From the NCBI RefSeq assembly GCF_003947415.1, contig NZ_QHKL01000013.1, forward strand, positions 62,001 to 126,000: a stretch of 64,000 bases of DNA, written 5' to 3'. A program made the position numbers and the translations under genes. This DNA comes from Amycolatopsis sp. WAC 01376 (GTDB taxonomy: Bacteria; Actinomycetota; Actinomycetes; Mycobacteriales; Pseudonocardiaceae). Position 1 is the stretch's first letter, and each line of letters starts with the position of its first letter. The notes beneath the pieces are model-generated. The model saw only the letters and a program-made list of their open reading frames with translations. It was not told where the DNA came from and ran no database searches. Below are positions 44,599 through 52,984 of the stretch, one piece after another.

Positions 44599-45666
44599 TT
44601 CGAACCGGTGCACGCTGTGCTCCCAGTCGAACAGGCCCGCCCAGGTGACACCCGCCTGGCCCATTTCGTTCCGGCGCGCCTGATCGGCGAGCAGTCCGTC
44701 GACCCGCGCGGTGAAATCGGCGAAGTCGTCGGCCAGCAGGCCGGTCTTGCCCTCCACGATGGATTCGGCCACCCCGCCGGCCGCCCGGTAGGCCACCGAC
44801 GGCACGCCGTGCGCGGCGGCCTCCATGATGACGATTCCCCAGCCCTCCTTGACCGAAGGGCACAGGTGCAGCCAGGACCGTTCCAGGATCTCGTGTTTCT
44901 CGTTCTCGTCCACCCAGCCGTGCAGCCGCACGCGGTCTTCGACACCACGGTCGCGCGCGTGTTTGCGCAAGACCTCTTCCCACGGGCCCTGGCCGACGAT
45001 CTCGAGCCGCAGCGTCGGCCAGCGCCTGCTCAGTTCCGCGACGACGTCGATCGCGTGCTCGATCCGCTTGTGCGGCACCAGCCTGCTGACGGCGACCAGC
45101 GTCGGTTCGGGCGCGCGGACGGCCTTGACGCGTGGGGGAGTGTCCAAACCGTTGGGTACCACGGTGATACGTGAGCCTTCGACGCCGAGGCCGGCGAGTT
45201 CGCCCTTGGTGATCTCGGAAACCGTGACGTAGCGGCAGTGCCGGAACAGCCACGGCGCGAGCCGGGATTCGATCCACCAGCCGATCCGGCCCAGTGTCTC
45301 GCCGAGCGCGCTGATCCACTGTTCCTTGTGGACGTGGTGCACCAGCACGAGAACCGGGCAGCCCGCCACGAGCCTGGCGAAGAACGGCATCCCGTTCTGC
45401 ACGTCGACGACGAGGTCGGCGTGCGCGTTCCGGATCGCCCGGAGCGCGTGAGGATACACGCCGAACTTGTTGCCGCGGCGGCGATAGCGCACGCCGTCGC
45501 GCCATTCGCCCGCGTTCGCGCCCGGGTACGCCGCGCACTGGATTTCGACCCGGTATCCGGCTTTGGCGAGTCCCTCGGCCATCCGCTCGACGTACCGCTC
45601 GGAGCCGCCGCCCTCCGGATGGCCGGTGTCGCGCCAGTTGACGAGCAGCACACGTGGCCGTTCCAT
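44419..45666 (-). CDS. GT4 glycosyltransferase (Rv0225-type)
   Basis: A 415-residue GT-B enzyme. N-domain: PRVLLVNWRDTGHPEGGGSERYV. C-domain: RLVPHKRIEHAIDVV, WLHLCPSVKEGWGIVIMEAAAHGVP with the donor-binding EGWGIVIMEA, and KTGLLADD. The fold is complete at about residue 370; the last 45 residues are low-complexity and overlap the convergent acyltransferase by 180 bp. It is divergent from a Rv0224c-like methyltransferase, the order seen in mycobacteria. Donor (mannose or arabinose) is not decidable from sequence. Confidence 0.85.
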   Translation of the reverse strand: MERPRVLLVNWRDTGHPEGGGSERYVERMAEGLAKAGYRVEIQCAAYPGANAGEWRDGVRYRRRGNKFGVYPHALRAIRNAHADLVVDVQNGMPFFARLVAGCPVLVLVHHVHKEQWISALGETLGRIGWWIESRLAPWLFRHCRYVTVSEITKGELAGLGVEGSRITVVPNGLDTPPRVKAVRAPEPTLVAVSRLVPHKRIEHAIDVVAELSRRWPTLRLEIVGQGPWEEVLRKHARDRGVEDRVRLHGWVDENEKHEILERSWLHLCPSVKEGWGIVIMEAAAHGVPSVAYRAAGGVAESIVEGKTGLLADDFADFTARVDGLLADQARRNEMGQAGVTWAGLFDWEHSVHRFESLVRDVAGVAIPHPRVLTPQGFHDPVGQAGRGGVVEVLAACAHGDGARVPDGRRAERHA

Positions 45667-45701
45667 CGTGGTTCTCCCAACCTGTTAGCGACAATGCTAG
45701 G

Positions 45702-45715
45702 TTACCGGTGCGTAC
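45702..45715. promoter_or_regulatory. TTAC-N6-GTAC site in a divergent promoter
   Basis: TTAC-CGGTGC-GTAC in the 85-nt gap between the GT4 and methyltransferase genes, 2 nt from a TAGCAT -10-like hexamer for the GT4 gene (45694-45699, minus strand). Confidence 0.4.
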
Positions 45716-45751
45716 ACGGTAGATGAATCATTCTCGGAAAGCGATGGTTCG

Positions 45752-46510
45752 ATGGTCGGTAATCGGTCGGTGACCCGTTCAGCGATGCCTCATCGCGCCA
45801 CCTTGCGCAGATCGGTGACGTTGTTCCGGGCTTTTCTCACCGAACAGACGGATCCGGACGGTTTCTACTCGGTGCTCGCCGAGGACTCGGTCCGGCAATT
45901 GGCGCAGCACACTCCGTTGAACGGCCGCACCATCGTCGACGTCGGCGGCGGGCCTGGCTATTTCTCGGACGCGTTCCGCGCCGCCGGAGCCACCTACCTT
46001 GGCATAGATCCCGACGTCGGAGAGCTGACGGCACGGGGCGAGGCCGGGGAGAACATGGTCCGCGGCAGCGGGACGAAACTGCCGGTGCGCACCGGATCCG
46101 TGGACGTCTGCTATTCGTCGAACGTCCTCGAACACGTTTCCGAACCGGAGGTCATGCTGGCCGAGATGTGCCGGGTGACCAAACCGGGAGGGACGATTTT
46201 CGCCTCGTTCACACCCTGGTATTCGCCGTGGGGCGGGCACGAGACGGCGCCGTGGCATTTCCTCGGTGGACACTACGCCCGGCGGCGTTATCTCGAAAAG
46301 AACGGGAAGGAACCGAAGAACAAATTCGGCGAGAGCCTGTTCGCTTTTTCGGCAGGCGCGGCCGTCCGGTGGGGGAAGGCCACGCCGCTCGCCGATCTCC
46401 AGGAGGTGTACCCGCGTTACCACCCCTCCTGGGCCCAATGGATCGCGCGTGTCCCCGGGGTACGGGAGGTCGCGTCGTGGAATCTGGTGATGGTGCTGCG
46501 TAAGCGTTAG
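45752..46510 (+). CDS. class I SAM-dependent methyltransferase (Rv0224c-type)
   Basis: A 252-residue Methyltransf_11 enzyme. RRSVTLFRAFLTEQTDPDGFY precedes the SAM loop TIVDVGGGPGYFSDAF and YLGIDPD. SSNVLEHVSEPEVMLAEM then MCRVTKPGGTIFASFTPW, and the late GGHETAPWHFLGGHYARRRY, closely follow mycobacterial Rv0224c as I recall it. Three in-frame starts are possible (ATG 45752, GTG 45770, ATG 45785); none has a good ribosome site. Its stop shares bases with the stop of the convergent DUF3068 gene. Acceptor unknown, presumably an envelope glycan or lipid. Confidence 0.82.
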   Translation: MVGNRSVTRSAMPHRATLRRSVTLFRAFLTEQTDPDGFYSVLAEDSVRQLAQHTPLNGRTIVDVGGGPGYFSDAFRAAGATYLGIDPDVGELTARGEAGENMVRGSGTKLPVRTGSVDVCYSSNVLEHVSEPEVMLAEMCRVTKPGGTIFASFTPWYSPWGGHETAPWHFLGGHYARRRYLEKNGKEPKNKFGESLFAFSAGAAVRWGKATPLADLQEVYPRYHPSWAQWIARVPGVREVASWNLVMVLRKR

Positions 46511-47541
46511 TGGCGCGAAGGCGTCGGGCGCCGCTTCACCAGCAGGAAGACTCCGAGCGCGAGGAAGGCCGCGCCGGCGACCCCGAGCACGATCGGCCCG
46601 GTGCTCCCGATGAAGTCCAGCTTGCCCTTGTTCTCGCCGACCTGCTTGACCATCGCGTCGACGGTCGCGTCGGTGAAGGTGAGCGTCCCGTCGAAGACCA
46701 CGGTGGGCGTGGGGTTCGCGGCCGACCGCAGTTCCTGGTGTGACCGCTGTTCCTGCTTGACCTGGATCCCGGTCACCGGCTCGATCCAGCTGGTGATGGT
46801 GCCCGCGTAGAACTGACCCGCCTCGACGGAGTCACCGGTGGCGCCGATGAGCGAGCCCGGCACCTTCTTCGTCGAGATCTTCGTGGTGGGGATCTCCTGG
46901 ACGAACTTGTAGACCTCGACACCCTTGATGTCCTCGACACCCTTGAATCGGGCCTGGACGGCGCGGCCGGTGTTGTCGTCGTAGACCTGGTAGTCCTTCT
47001 GCTCGGTGTCGAAGGGGAACTTGAAGTTCAGGCCGGGCTGCGGCTTGTACTCCTGGATCTCCTCGGGCTTCTCGCCCTCTTTCTCGGGCTTGTCCTTGAG
47101 CTTGGTGACGAAGCTGCTGTTGGCCGAGCACTTCGCCTCCTGGTCACCACCCGGCGGCATGTAGCCCTCCGCGGTGCGGCGGTCGAAGCAGACCTGCCGC
47201 TTGCTCGCGCTGACCACGGTCTGGTCGCTGGTGTCGACGACCGAGACGGCCAGCAGCCAGACGGCGACGTCCGTACCCTCACGCATCTCCGGCGGCGCGA
47301 AGTTCGCCGCCACGCGGGCGGTCGCCTTCAGGTTGGCGTTGTCGCGGATCTCCGTGACGGTCTTGCCGCCTTCGGTCTTCACGGCGAGCACCTTGGACGC
47401 GGTGCCTTCGAGGACCGACGTCGATTCCTGGTTCAGTGGCACCTTGGCGAGTTCGGGTTTCACGTAGGTCGGCAGCAACACCGCGCCGGCGATGGAGAAC
47501 ACCCCTAGGGCCAAGAAGATCAGGCTCAACGCACGTCGCAA
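46507..47541 (-). CDS. DUF3068 (PorA-like) membrane protein (Rv0227c-type)
   Basis: A 344-residue protein with one helix at each end (about 2-25 and 315-338) and an external domain between them. That domain holds a conserved Cys pair (RQVCFDR and EAKCSAN) and Lys/Glu-rich loops. It matches DUF3068, an envelope family restricted to arabinogalactan-bearing actinobacteria. I prefer TTG 47539-47541 because GGAGGA lies just upstream; ATG 47562 has no ribosome site and would add seven residues that encode that very site. Its stop overlaps the Rv0224c-type gene by 4 bp. Confidence 0.82.
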   Translation of the reverse strand: MRRALSLIFLALGVFSIAGAVLLPTYVKPELAKVPLNQESTSVLEGTASKVLAVKTEGGKTVTEIRDNANLKATARVAANFAPPEMREGTDVAVWLLAVSVVDTSDQTVVSASKRQVCFDRRTAEGYMPPGGDQEAKCSANSSFVTKLKDKPEKEGEKPEEIQEYKPQPGLNFKFPFDTEQKDYQVYDDNTGRAVQARFKGVEDIKGVEVYKFVQEIPTTKISTKKVPGSLIGATGDSVEAGQFYAGTITSWIEPVTGIQVKQEQRSHQELRSAANPTPTVVFDGTLTFTDATVDAMVKQVGENKGKLDFIGSTGPIVLGVAGAAFLALGVFLLVKRRPTPSRH

Positions 47542-47574
47542 CGGTCCTCCTGGTGGAACCATGGAAAATCCACA

Positions 47575-47588
47575 TTACCCATCGGTAA
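47575..47588. promoter_or_regulatory. TTAC-N6-GTAA site upstream of the DUF3068 gene
   Basis: TTAC-CCATCG-GTAA, a perfect pair of half-sites, 34 nt upstream of the chosen TTG start. The remaining part of the 236-nt divergent gap (47542-47777) shows no gene. Confidence 0.4.
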
Positions 47589-47777
47589 TCAGTCGCCAGA
47601 TACTGGCCCGCCCGCAGGTCAGCGTCAAAGGTGTGACCGGCGGTCACAGGCACCCCGTGCGGCCGGAAGGCGGTACCGGCGCCGCCATTCGGCCCAGGCA
47701 GCCAAACATGTTTGTTCCCGGGAACAACGTGAGCGGGACCACCATCGGACGACTTCCGGTGCGTGGAAAGGAACTTT

Positions 47778-48161
47778 GTGCCGCAGGACCCGAACGATTC
47801 CCGCGTGCTGGACATCGGCGCGTACTCGGATTCGATCACCGATGTCGAGCTCCGTGACGCAGTCGCGGACGTCGCGACGTTGCTTTCGTTGCACGGCAAC
47901 GTGATCCGCGACCTCGACGCCAGGAGATCACGGTGGCGGCCGGGGCGGCGGTCCCCGCATCCCGACATCGTCCTGTCCGCGGCCGGACGCCGTCCACAGT
48001 GGACGAGATCGGCGAATCCCGAAGTGACCCTGCCGGTCGCCACGACCGCGCGCGGCCGCACGCTCGCGGTGCGGCTCACCGCGCGGCCCGGTCTCGGGCA
48101 CACGCTGCTGGACCTCGCGAGGATCATCGACGCCGACATGGCGCCGGAAAGAAGGAGCTAA
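47778..48161 (+). CDS. conserved hypothetical protein
   Basis: A 127-residue soluble protein, probably two-domain: an acidic helix-rich first half (DSITDVELRDAVADVATLLSLHG) and a basic second half (RRSRWRPGRRSPH, then a strand-rich region). GTG 47778 has AAGGA 6 nt upstream; GTG 47763 is an alternative. Its TAA shares three bases with the stop of the convergent PucR gene. I do not recognise the family. Confidence 0.55.
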   Translation: MPQDPNDSRVLDIGAYSDSITDVELRDAVADVATLLSLHGNVIRDLDARRSRWRPGRRSPHPDIVLSAAGRRPQWTRSANPEVTLPVATTARGRTLAVRLTARPGLGHTLLDLARIIDADMAPERRS

Positions 48162-49333
48162 GCGTCGTCCGCCAGGCGGACCGCCTCCAGTGCGACGTAG
48201 AGCTCCCCGACGTCGACCGGGTCGGACAGGTCGCGCCTGGTCAGTTCCTGCACCCGGCGCAGCCGGTACCGGACGGTGTTCGGGTGGACGATCAGCCGGT
48301 CCGCGGCCTCCTTGGCCGAGCCGTGTCCGGCGAACCACGCGACCAGCGTGTCGAGCAGGACCCGCCGTTCGGGTTTGGGCAATACCAGGAGCCCGGCCAG
48401 CACGGAGCGCAAGACGTCCCGCGACATCTCCGGCGCGCTCGCGACCAGGGTGGTGACCGGCGAGTCGCCGAAGACGGCGACACCGGCGGCACCGGTGGCC
48501 AGCGACCGGCGGGCGATCCTGGCCCGGTGTACCGCGTCCGGCACTTCGAGGAAGCCGTTGAACGGCTTGCTCATCCCCACCGCCAGCGGCAGGGTGCCCA
48601 GGACGTCACGCAGCCGCCGGACGTCTTCGACGCGGTCGATCACGACCAGCCCGATTTCGGCGCCGGGCCGCCAGGCCGACTTCCAGCGTCGCGCCCGCAG
48701 CAGCGCCTCGACGCCGGGCCGTTCCTTCGACTCGACGGGCTCGGTCACGACGGCGACGAACGTGCCCGCCGCCGGGAGGTCGAGCTCCTTGGCGGCGTTC
48801 TCGAGTTCCGCCTGGGTGGCGAAGCGGCCCTGCAGCAGGCCGTCCAGCAGGACGAGCTTCTCGTGCGAGAGTTCGCCCGCGACCTCGTTGTACGCGGTGG
48901 TCAGCGCGTCGGAGTAGAGGTCGATGGTCTTCCATACGTTCGAGTTGATCTCCACCGTGCGGGCCGGGTTGATGAAGCCGGGGCCCGCCAGCTCCACCAG
49001 GCGTTCGTAGACGAAGATCCCGCCGATCCGGAACGCGCGGAGCACGGACGGCAGCGGGATACCCTGCCTGGCCTGCGCCAGCCCGGTCTTGCGGGCCGCG
49101 TCGAGCGGCAGCCCGCGCCCCTCGACGAGGGCGGTCAGCGCCCGCTCGAGATTCGCCCGGCAGACCTTGCGCAACTCTTCCGGCGCGGTGTTGTCCACCT
49201 GGTGATAGAACTCGTCCTCGTCGCTGAGCAGCCGGGCGAGGCGGTCACTGAACTCGGGCAGCCGGGTGAGCATCGCCTGCATGAGCGCGCGCTGCTCCCG
49301 GGGTGCGGGAGTAGCGAGAGCTTCGTTGCCCAT
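48158..49333 (-). CDS. PucR-family transcriptional regulator
   Basis: A 391-residue regulator. The N-terminal RsbRD-type helical domain (about 10-150) is followed by a GGDEF-like domain of the PucR/CdaR type (about 170-290). The C-terminal helix-turn-helix (about 325-385) shows VLLDTLVAWFAGHGSAKEAADRL then HPNTVRYRLRRV, diagnostic of the HTH_30/PucR group. Members often control catabolic or secondary-metabolite genes. The divergent MarR gene starts beyond a 60-nt gap that follows on the other side. Target unknown. Confidence 0.85.
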   Translation of the reverse strand: MGNEALATPAPREQRALMQAMLTRLPEFSDRLARLLSDEDEFYHQVDNTAPEELRKVCRANLERALTALVEGRGLPLDAARKTGLAQARQGIPLPSVLRAFRIGGIFVYERLVELAGPGFINPARTVEINSNVWKTIDLYSDALTTAYNEVAGELSHEKLVLLDGLLQGRFATQAELENAAKELDLPAAGTFVAVVTEPVESKERPGVEALLRARRWKSAWRPGAEIGLVVIDRVEDVRRLRDVLGTLPLAVGMSKPFNGFLEVPDAVHRARIARRSLATGAAGVAVFGDSPVTTLVASAPEMSRDVLRSVLAGLLVLPKPERRVLLDTLVAWFAGHGSAKEAADRLIVHPNTVRYRLRRVQELTRRDLSDPVDVGELYVALEAVRLADDA

Positions 49334-49393
49334 CCGTCAACTCTAACCCGATCGAGTGGCCGCTTTTTATCACGATGCGACGAAAGGGCGGAT

Positions 49394-49828
49394 TCAGGAG
49401 CTGAGCGCGGTTGACAACCTGCGCAGTGTGTCGCGGGCCTGCCGCAGCTCCTCGGTGGTGACGCCGCTGTCGTTGAGCAGGTCGCGCCGGGATTCGCTCG
49501 CGTCCCACAGTCGCTGCAGCAGTCGTGTGCCCTCGGGCGTGATGGCGTACAGGGACGAGCGGCGATGCGAAGGATTCGGCTCCACGCTCAGGTGGCCGGC
49601 CTCGGCGAGGTCGTCGCCGACGCGCTGCACGGCTTGACGGACCTGGCCGAGCCGTCGTGCGATGGCGGGGACGGCGAGGGGTTCTTCGGACACCGTGCTC
49701 AGCACATGCCAGCGGGCCACCGTCGTGCCCAGCCCGGTCGCCTCCCGTTCGCTGACGCGGCGGCTCAGCCCCGCGAGTTCGTAGACGTCGGCGATCAGCA
49801 GCCGGTAGTCGCGGACGAGATCGGTCAT
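49394..49828 (-). CDS. MarR-family transcriptional regulator
   Basis: A 144-residue winged-helix regulator: VARWHVLSTVSEEPLAVPAIARRLGQVRQAVQRVGDDLAEAGHL is the DNA-binding helix block, and SLYAITPEGTRLLQ the wing. ATG 49826-49828 is preceded by no ribosome site but by a perfect palindrome, so the mRNA is probably leaderless and autoregulated. An in-frame ATG 12 nt upstream lies inside the palindrome. Divergent from a small hypothetical gene, its likely second target. Confidence 0.82.
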   Translation of the reverse strand: MTDLVRDYRLLIADVYELAGLSRRVSEREATGLGTTVARWHVLSTVSEEPLAVPAIARRLGQVRQAVQRVGDDLAEAGHLSVEPNPSHRRSSLYAITPEGTRLLQRLWDASESRRDLLNDSGVTTEELRQARDTLRRLSTALSS

Positions 49829-49850
49829 ATTTGACAGCATACTGTCAAAT
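49829..49850. promoter_or_regulatory. palindromic MarR operator
   Basis: Arms ATTTGACAG and CTGTCAAAT are perfectly complementary around CATA. It abuts the MarR start codon on one side and lies 15 nt before the start of the divergent gene on the other. Typical size and AT content for a MarR dimer site. Confidence 0.65.
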
Positions 49851-49865
49851 GGTCATTCTGGCCGG

Positions 49866-50387
49866 ATGGACGTCACCGAACGGATCGCCGCCGTCTTCAC
49901 CGCCTCGGGACCGCGCCCCGAACTCGCCGGACGGCTCGGTGTGTTCGAGCCGCTGATCGGCAGCTGGGACCTGGTCGTGCACAACTACGCGGAGGACGGC
50001 AGCGTCCGGACCGTCGACGGGGAGTGGCATTTCGGCTGGGCGCTCGACGGCCGCGCGCTGGCCGACGTGTGGATCAGTCCGGCACGGACGAGCAGGGTCG
50101 GCGGCGTGGACGGGGAGTGGGGGATGAGCCTGCGCTTCTACGACGAGAAGATCGACGCGTTCCGGTCGACCTGGCTCGGCCCCGGCAACGGCTGGGTGAT
50201 CCCGTTCCTCGGCAAGCGCACGGAGGACGGCTTCGAGATCGAGGCCGACACCGGCGGCGTCCGGCGCCGGTGGGTCTTCTCCGAGCTGACCGCCGCGAGT
50301 TTCTCCTGGCGCGCGGAAGAAGCGCTGCCGGACGAGGCCCCCTTCGTCCGGCAGCGTTTCGAGGCCACTCGCGCGATCAGTGGTTGA
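49866..50387 (+). CDS. hypothetical lipocalin/DUF1579-like protein
   Basis: A 173-residue soluble protein rich in beta strands. PLIGSWDLVVHNY, GEWHFGWALDGRALADVWI and FRSTWLGPGNGW resemble small ligand-binding beta-barrels annotated as DUF1579 or heme-binding nitrobindin-like. The usual heme His is not obvious. It faces the MarR regulator across a shared operator. Its last 11 bp overlap the convergent SH3/CHAP gene. Confidence 0.6.
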   Translation: MDVTERIAAVFTASGPRPELAGRLGVFEPLIGSWDLVVHNYAEDGSVRTVDGEWHFGWALDGRALADVWISPARTSRVGGVDGEWGMSLRFYDEKIDAFRSTWLGPGNGWVIPFLGKRTEDGFEIEADTGGVRRRWVFSELTAASFSWRAEEALPDEAPFVRQRFEATRAISG

Positions 50388-51147
50388 TCTTGAACCAAGG
50401 CTGCGACCAGCCGAGATAGGTGTAGTTCCAGGCGTTCTTGATCTCCGAGATCGTGGTCTCGGTGAAGCTGCCGGGGCCGTGGATGTCGTTCGACAGGAAC
50501 TTGCCGCCGCCGATGGAGATCATCGTGTGCCCGGTCCCGCCGTTGCTGAAGAAGGCGAGCCCGCCCGCGGGCACCTGGGTGTCACCGGGGTGCTTGTACG
50601 AACCCGGGATCTGGGTCCAGTGCACGTAGGCCGTTTCCGAGCCGCTCGCGGTCCAGCCGTAGGCCCACGAGTTGATCCGGTCGCACCAGCGGTAGTAGTT
50701 GGGATCGTTGTTGGTGTGCACGTGCGCCTTCGCCCACGCGACGGCTTCGGCGCAGGTCCTCGGGTTGCCGGTGCCCGCGGTGGAGCAGGAGAGGGTGCTG
50801 CCGGCGCAGTCCGGTGCGACCCGGCCGTCGGAGCCGGTGTAGACGTAGGCGTCGCTGATGTAGCCGCCCTTGGACGGCACGTAGTCCCAGATGTCGGTGG
50901 TGCCGTACTTGCCGGTCACCGTCGAGCCGTTGATCTGGCAGTCGATCGTGACGGCGGTGCCGCTCGCGACGGTGCCGACCGAACTCGCGCCGGTGCTCGG
51001 GCTCGACCGCACGGTCACCGCTACCCCGGAGTCGGTGTTCACCGTGCCCGTCGCCGCCAGCGCCTCGCCCGCGCCGCCGAGCATGATCGCCCTGGCCAGC
51101 GCGATCGTGCCGACGGCACCTCTGGCGATCCTCGATCGGATCTTCAT
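50377..51147 (-). CDS. secreted SH3b/CHAP-like protein (putative cell-wall amidase)
   Basis: A 256-residue exported protein. The Sec signal is MKIRSRIARG plus a hydrophobic core ending near GEALAA. A bacterial SH3 domain (about 35-95, VTVRSSPSTGASSVG) is followed by a CHAP/NlpC-like region (about 130-256). That region has a conserved Cys in YYRWCDRINSWAYG and a His in GHTMISIGG, plausible catalytic pair of a peptidoglycan amidase. Three further Cys may form disulfides. CTGGAGGACAG precedes ATG 51145-51147. It follows the ShbA-like sigma gene on the same strand. Confidence 0.7.
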   Translation of the reverse strand: MKIRSRIARGAVGTIALARAIMLGGAGEALAATGTVNTDSGVAVTVRSSPSTGASSVGTVASGTAVTIDCQINGSTVTGKYGTTDIWDYVPSKGGYISDAYVYTGSDGRVAPDCAGSTLSCSTAGTGNPRTCAEAVAWAKAHVHTNNDPNYYRWCDRINSWAYGWTASGSETAYVHWTQIPGSYKHPGDTQVPAGGLAFFSNGGTGHTMISIGGGKFLSNDIHGPGSFTETTISEIKNAWNYTYLGWSQPWFKINH

Positions 51148-51241
51148 CTCTGTCCTCCAGTGGTTCCCCTGATAGGGGGACAGGATGCAAGACGCTCGTA
51201 CAAGCGGTGTACAAGGAATCGAGTGTCCGAAGTGGACTGTT

Positions 51242-51931
51242 CTATACCGGGACGAGCTCCGGTGCGGGGATTTGTCCGATGATCGGGACATCGCTCGCGT
51301 AGCGGGCGTTCCGTTCGGTGAGCAGCACCCTCAATCGGGCGAGCGCCCGGAACTGGGCCGCGCGGACCGCTCCGGCGCTCGGGAGACCGAGCCGTTCGGC
51401 CGTCTCCTCGGCCGAAAGGCCGAACACGAACCGGAGGGCGACCACCTCCCGGTGCGGCATCGGCAATCTCGCCAGCAGGGTCCCGGCTTGCAACCGATGC
51501 TCCAGCCGTTCGATCTCGTCCGGATCGCGGCGGACCCAGGACGTCAGCCCGTCGGCGATCTCCGAGACGGAGGCGACCGGTTCGCGGGACCGGCGCCGAT
51601 GGAGGTCGGCGACCTTGTGCCCGGCGATCCCGAGGACGAACGCGAGGAACCGGTCCGGGCGATACCGGTAGCGGGGCAAGGCGATCAGCACCGCCTGCAA
51701 CACCTCCTGCGCACAGTCCTGTGCGTCGCAGGCACCCGTTCCGGCGCTCCCGACCTTGCCCGCGCAATAGCGGAACACGTGCGGGGAAAGGAAACGGAGC
51801 AGTTCCCGGACCGCGTCCGGATCACCGGCGACGGCCGCCCGGACCAATCTGCTGTCCGGATTGGGCAATCGGCCCGCCGTGGCGGCGGCGCGGGAATCCG
51901 CGGGTACCGTCGAGGGCGCTACCTCGTCCAA
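51242..51931 (-). CDS. ShbA-like ECF sigma factor
   Basis: A 229-residue sigma-70 family protein. Region 2 (about 30-105) holds RYCAGKVGSAGTGACDAQDCAQEVLQAV-type residues, and FLAFVLGIAGHKVADLHRRR is the end of region 2 as in Streptomyces ShbA. Region 4 (about 150-210) has LPMPHREVVALRFVFGLSAEETAERL. ShbA drives hrdB expression in Streptomyces; whether this one does is not known. TTG 51929-51931 has CCAGGAG upstream. The next gene on the strand encodes a secreted wall-type protein, a possible target. Confidence 0.78.
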   Translation of the reverse strand: MDEVAPSTVPADSRAAATAGRLPNPDSRLVRAAVAGDPDAVRELLRFLSPHVFRYCAGKVGSAGTGACDAQDCAQEVLQAVLIALPRYRYRPDRFLAFVLGIAGHKVADLHRRRSREPVASVSEIADGLTSWVRRDPDEIERLEHRLQAGTLLARLPMPHREVVALRFVFGLSAEETAERLGLPSAGAVRAAQFRALARLRVLLTERNARYASDVPIIGQIPAPELVPV

Positions 51932-52075
51932 GTCTGCACTCCTGGTTCAGGGGAAGTGGCCGCGAAGGTGCGCCCGTCATCGGGGACTGGGACTTCGTGC
52001 GCGATGGTCCAGCTTGCCGCTCCGTGCGGGGGTTGTCCACACGACGGGCCGGAAGTCATCCGAACCGCGCAATGT

Positions 52076-52573
52076 CTATTGTGGACAGTGCCGGGGCGAT
52101 ACCTTGAAGCAGGACAGCACCGGGGGATAGGCCGTGGTGTCGGTGCTCAGCAGATCCGAAGTCCAGACCAGGCAGTGCGCGAGAACCCGGATCCGCTGGT
52201 CGAGATCGACATTGTCGCAGGCCTCGCCGATCTGGTCGGCGCAGGTGTCCCGGTCGTCGCGGACACTGGCGGCGATGGCGCGGACGATCGCCGCGACGGC
52301 GGGGTCGAGTTTGTCGGGCCGCACCGTCCGTCCCGCGGAATCCCGCAGGCGCAAGGTGAACGGTTCACCGATCCGCAGCGAACGACGTCGATCCTTGGTG
52401 GCCAAGGAGAACGTGTCGACCAGTCGTCCGACGACTTCGCCGAGCGCCGGTTTCCGCCGGGTGGACGACGCGATGGACACCAGCGCGGTGGCGAGCCGGT
52501 CGGCTTCACCCGATCTGGTGAGAGACAGGAGATCGCGGGCGACGGTGTGCGCGCGTTTGGCAGTGGGTGTCAT
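52076..52573 (-). CDS. hypothetical protein
   Basis: A 165-residue soluble protein with alternating helices (ARDLLSLTRSGEADRLATALVSI) and several acidic stretches. ATG 52571-52573 has GAGGGG upstream; the frame continues upstream but without a ribosome site. It contains three Cys late in the chain (TCADQIGEACD, HCLVW). I do not recognise a family. It precedes the sigma gene on the same strand with a 144-nt gap. Confidence 0.5.
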   Translation of the reverse strand: MTPTAKRAHTVARDLLSLTRSGEADRLATALVSIASSTRRKPALGEVVGRLVDTFSLATKDRRRSLRIGEPFTLRLRDSAGRTVRPDKLDPAVAAIVRAIAASVRDDRDTCADQIGEACDNVDLDQRIRVLAHCLVWTSDLLSTDTTAYPPVLSCFKVSPRHCPQ

Positions 52574-52680
52574 GTCGGGCCCCTCGTAGAGCATGCCGAC
52601 AACCGATACCCGTTTGGGTGATGGCCAAACCTGAACGGCTGTCGATTGCCGCCAGTGGGGCGAGGGTTGGGCTGTTCGGC

Positions 52681-52929
52681 TCAAGCCGATGGGCCGTCTC
52701 CGACGCGCAAGTAGCCGCATACTGCGGCGGCGACGTGATCCGCGTAAGACGGCTCGACGTTCCGCATCCATGCCTGGAGCGCGTCGAGAAACCCGACGAG
52801 GTCCCGATGCGCACTCTGGAGGAGGCCGGGGAGGTCCTGACGCCGGATTTCCAGCCGCCGTCCTTCGGGGGACCCCCAGTCCTCGTCGTCCGCGTCCGGC
52901 CAGAACCGGATGAGGTACGGGTGCGTGAC
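52681..52929 (-). pseudogene. truncated gene cut by a family B hairpin
   Basis: On the minus strand 82 sense codons read like a real protein (HPYLIRFWPDADDEDWG, GFLDALQAWMRNVEP, AAAVCGYLRVGDGPSA, then TGA 52681-52683). Upstream the frame runs straight into the family B hairpin at 52935-52984 and to a stop inside it, with no ATG, GTG or TTG. The gene therefore seems to have lost its start when the repeat arrived. The family is unknown. Confidence 0.45.
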
Positions 52930-52934
52930 CCCTT

Positions 52935-52984
52935 GGGTCGTGAGTGGTAATGAGCGTTCTAACGCTCGTTACCACTCACGACCC
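52935..52984. repeat. family B hairpin
   Basis: Arms GGGTCGTGAGTGGTAA and TTACCACTCACGACCC are perfectly complementary, and an inner GAGCGTT/AACGCTC pair continues the stem, giving a near-perfect 24-bp stem. It shares TCGTGAGTGGYAA with the family B element at 16933-17236 and with 25032-25044. Confidence 0.65.

Noticed and set aside
52567..52950. 127-codon plus-strand frame over the 52.6-52.95 kb gap
   Set aside because: Composition and lack of a ribosome site are poor; the minus-strand frame in the same place looks more like a protein remnant.
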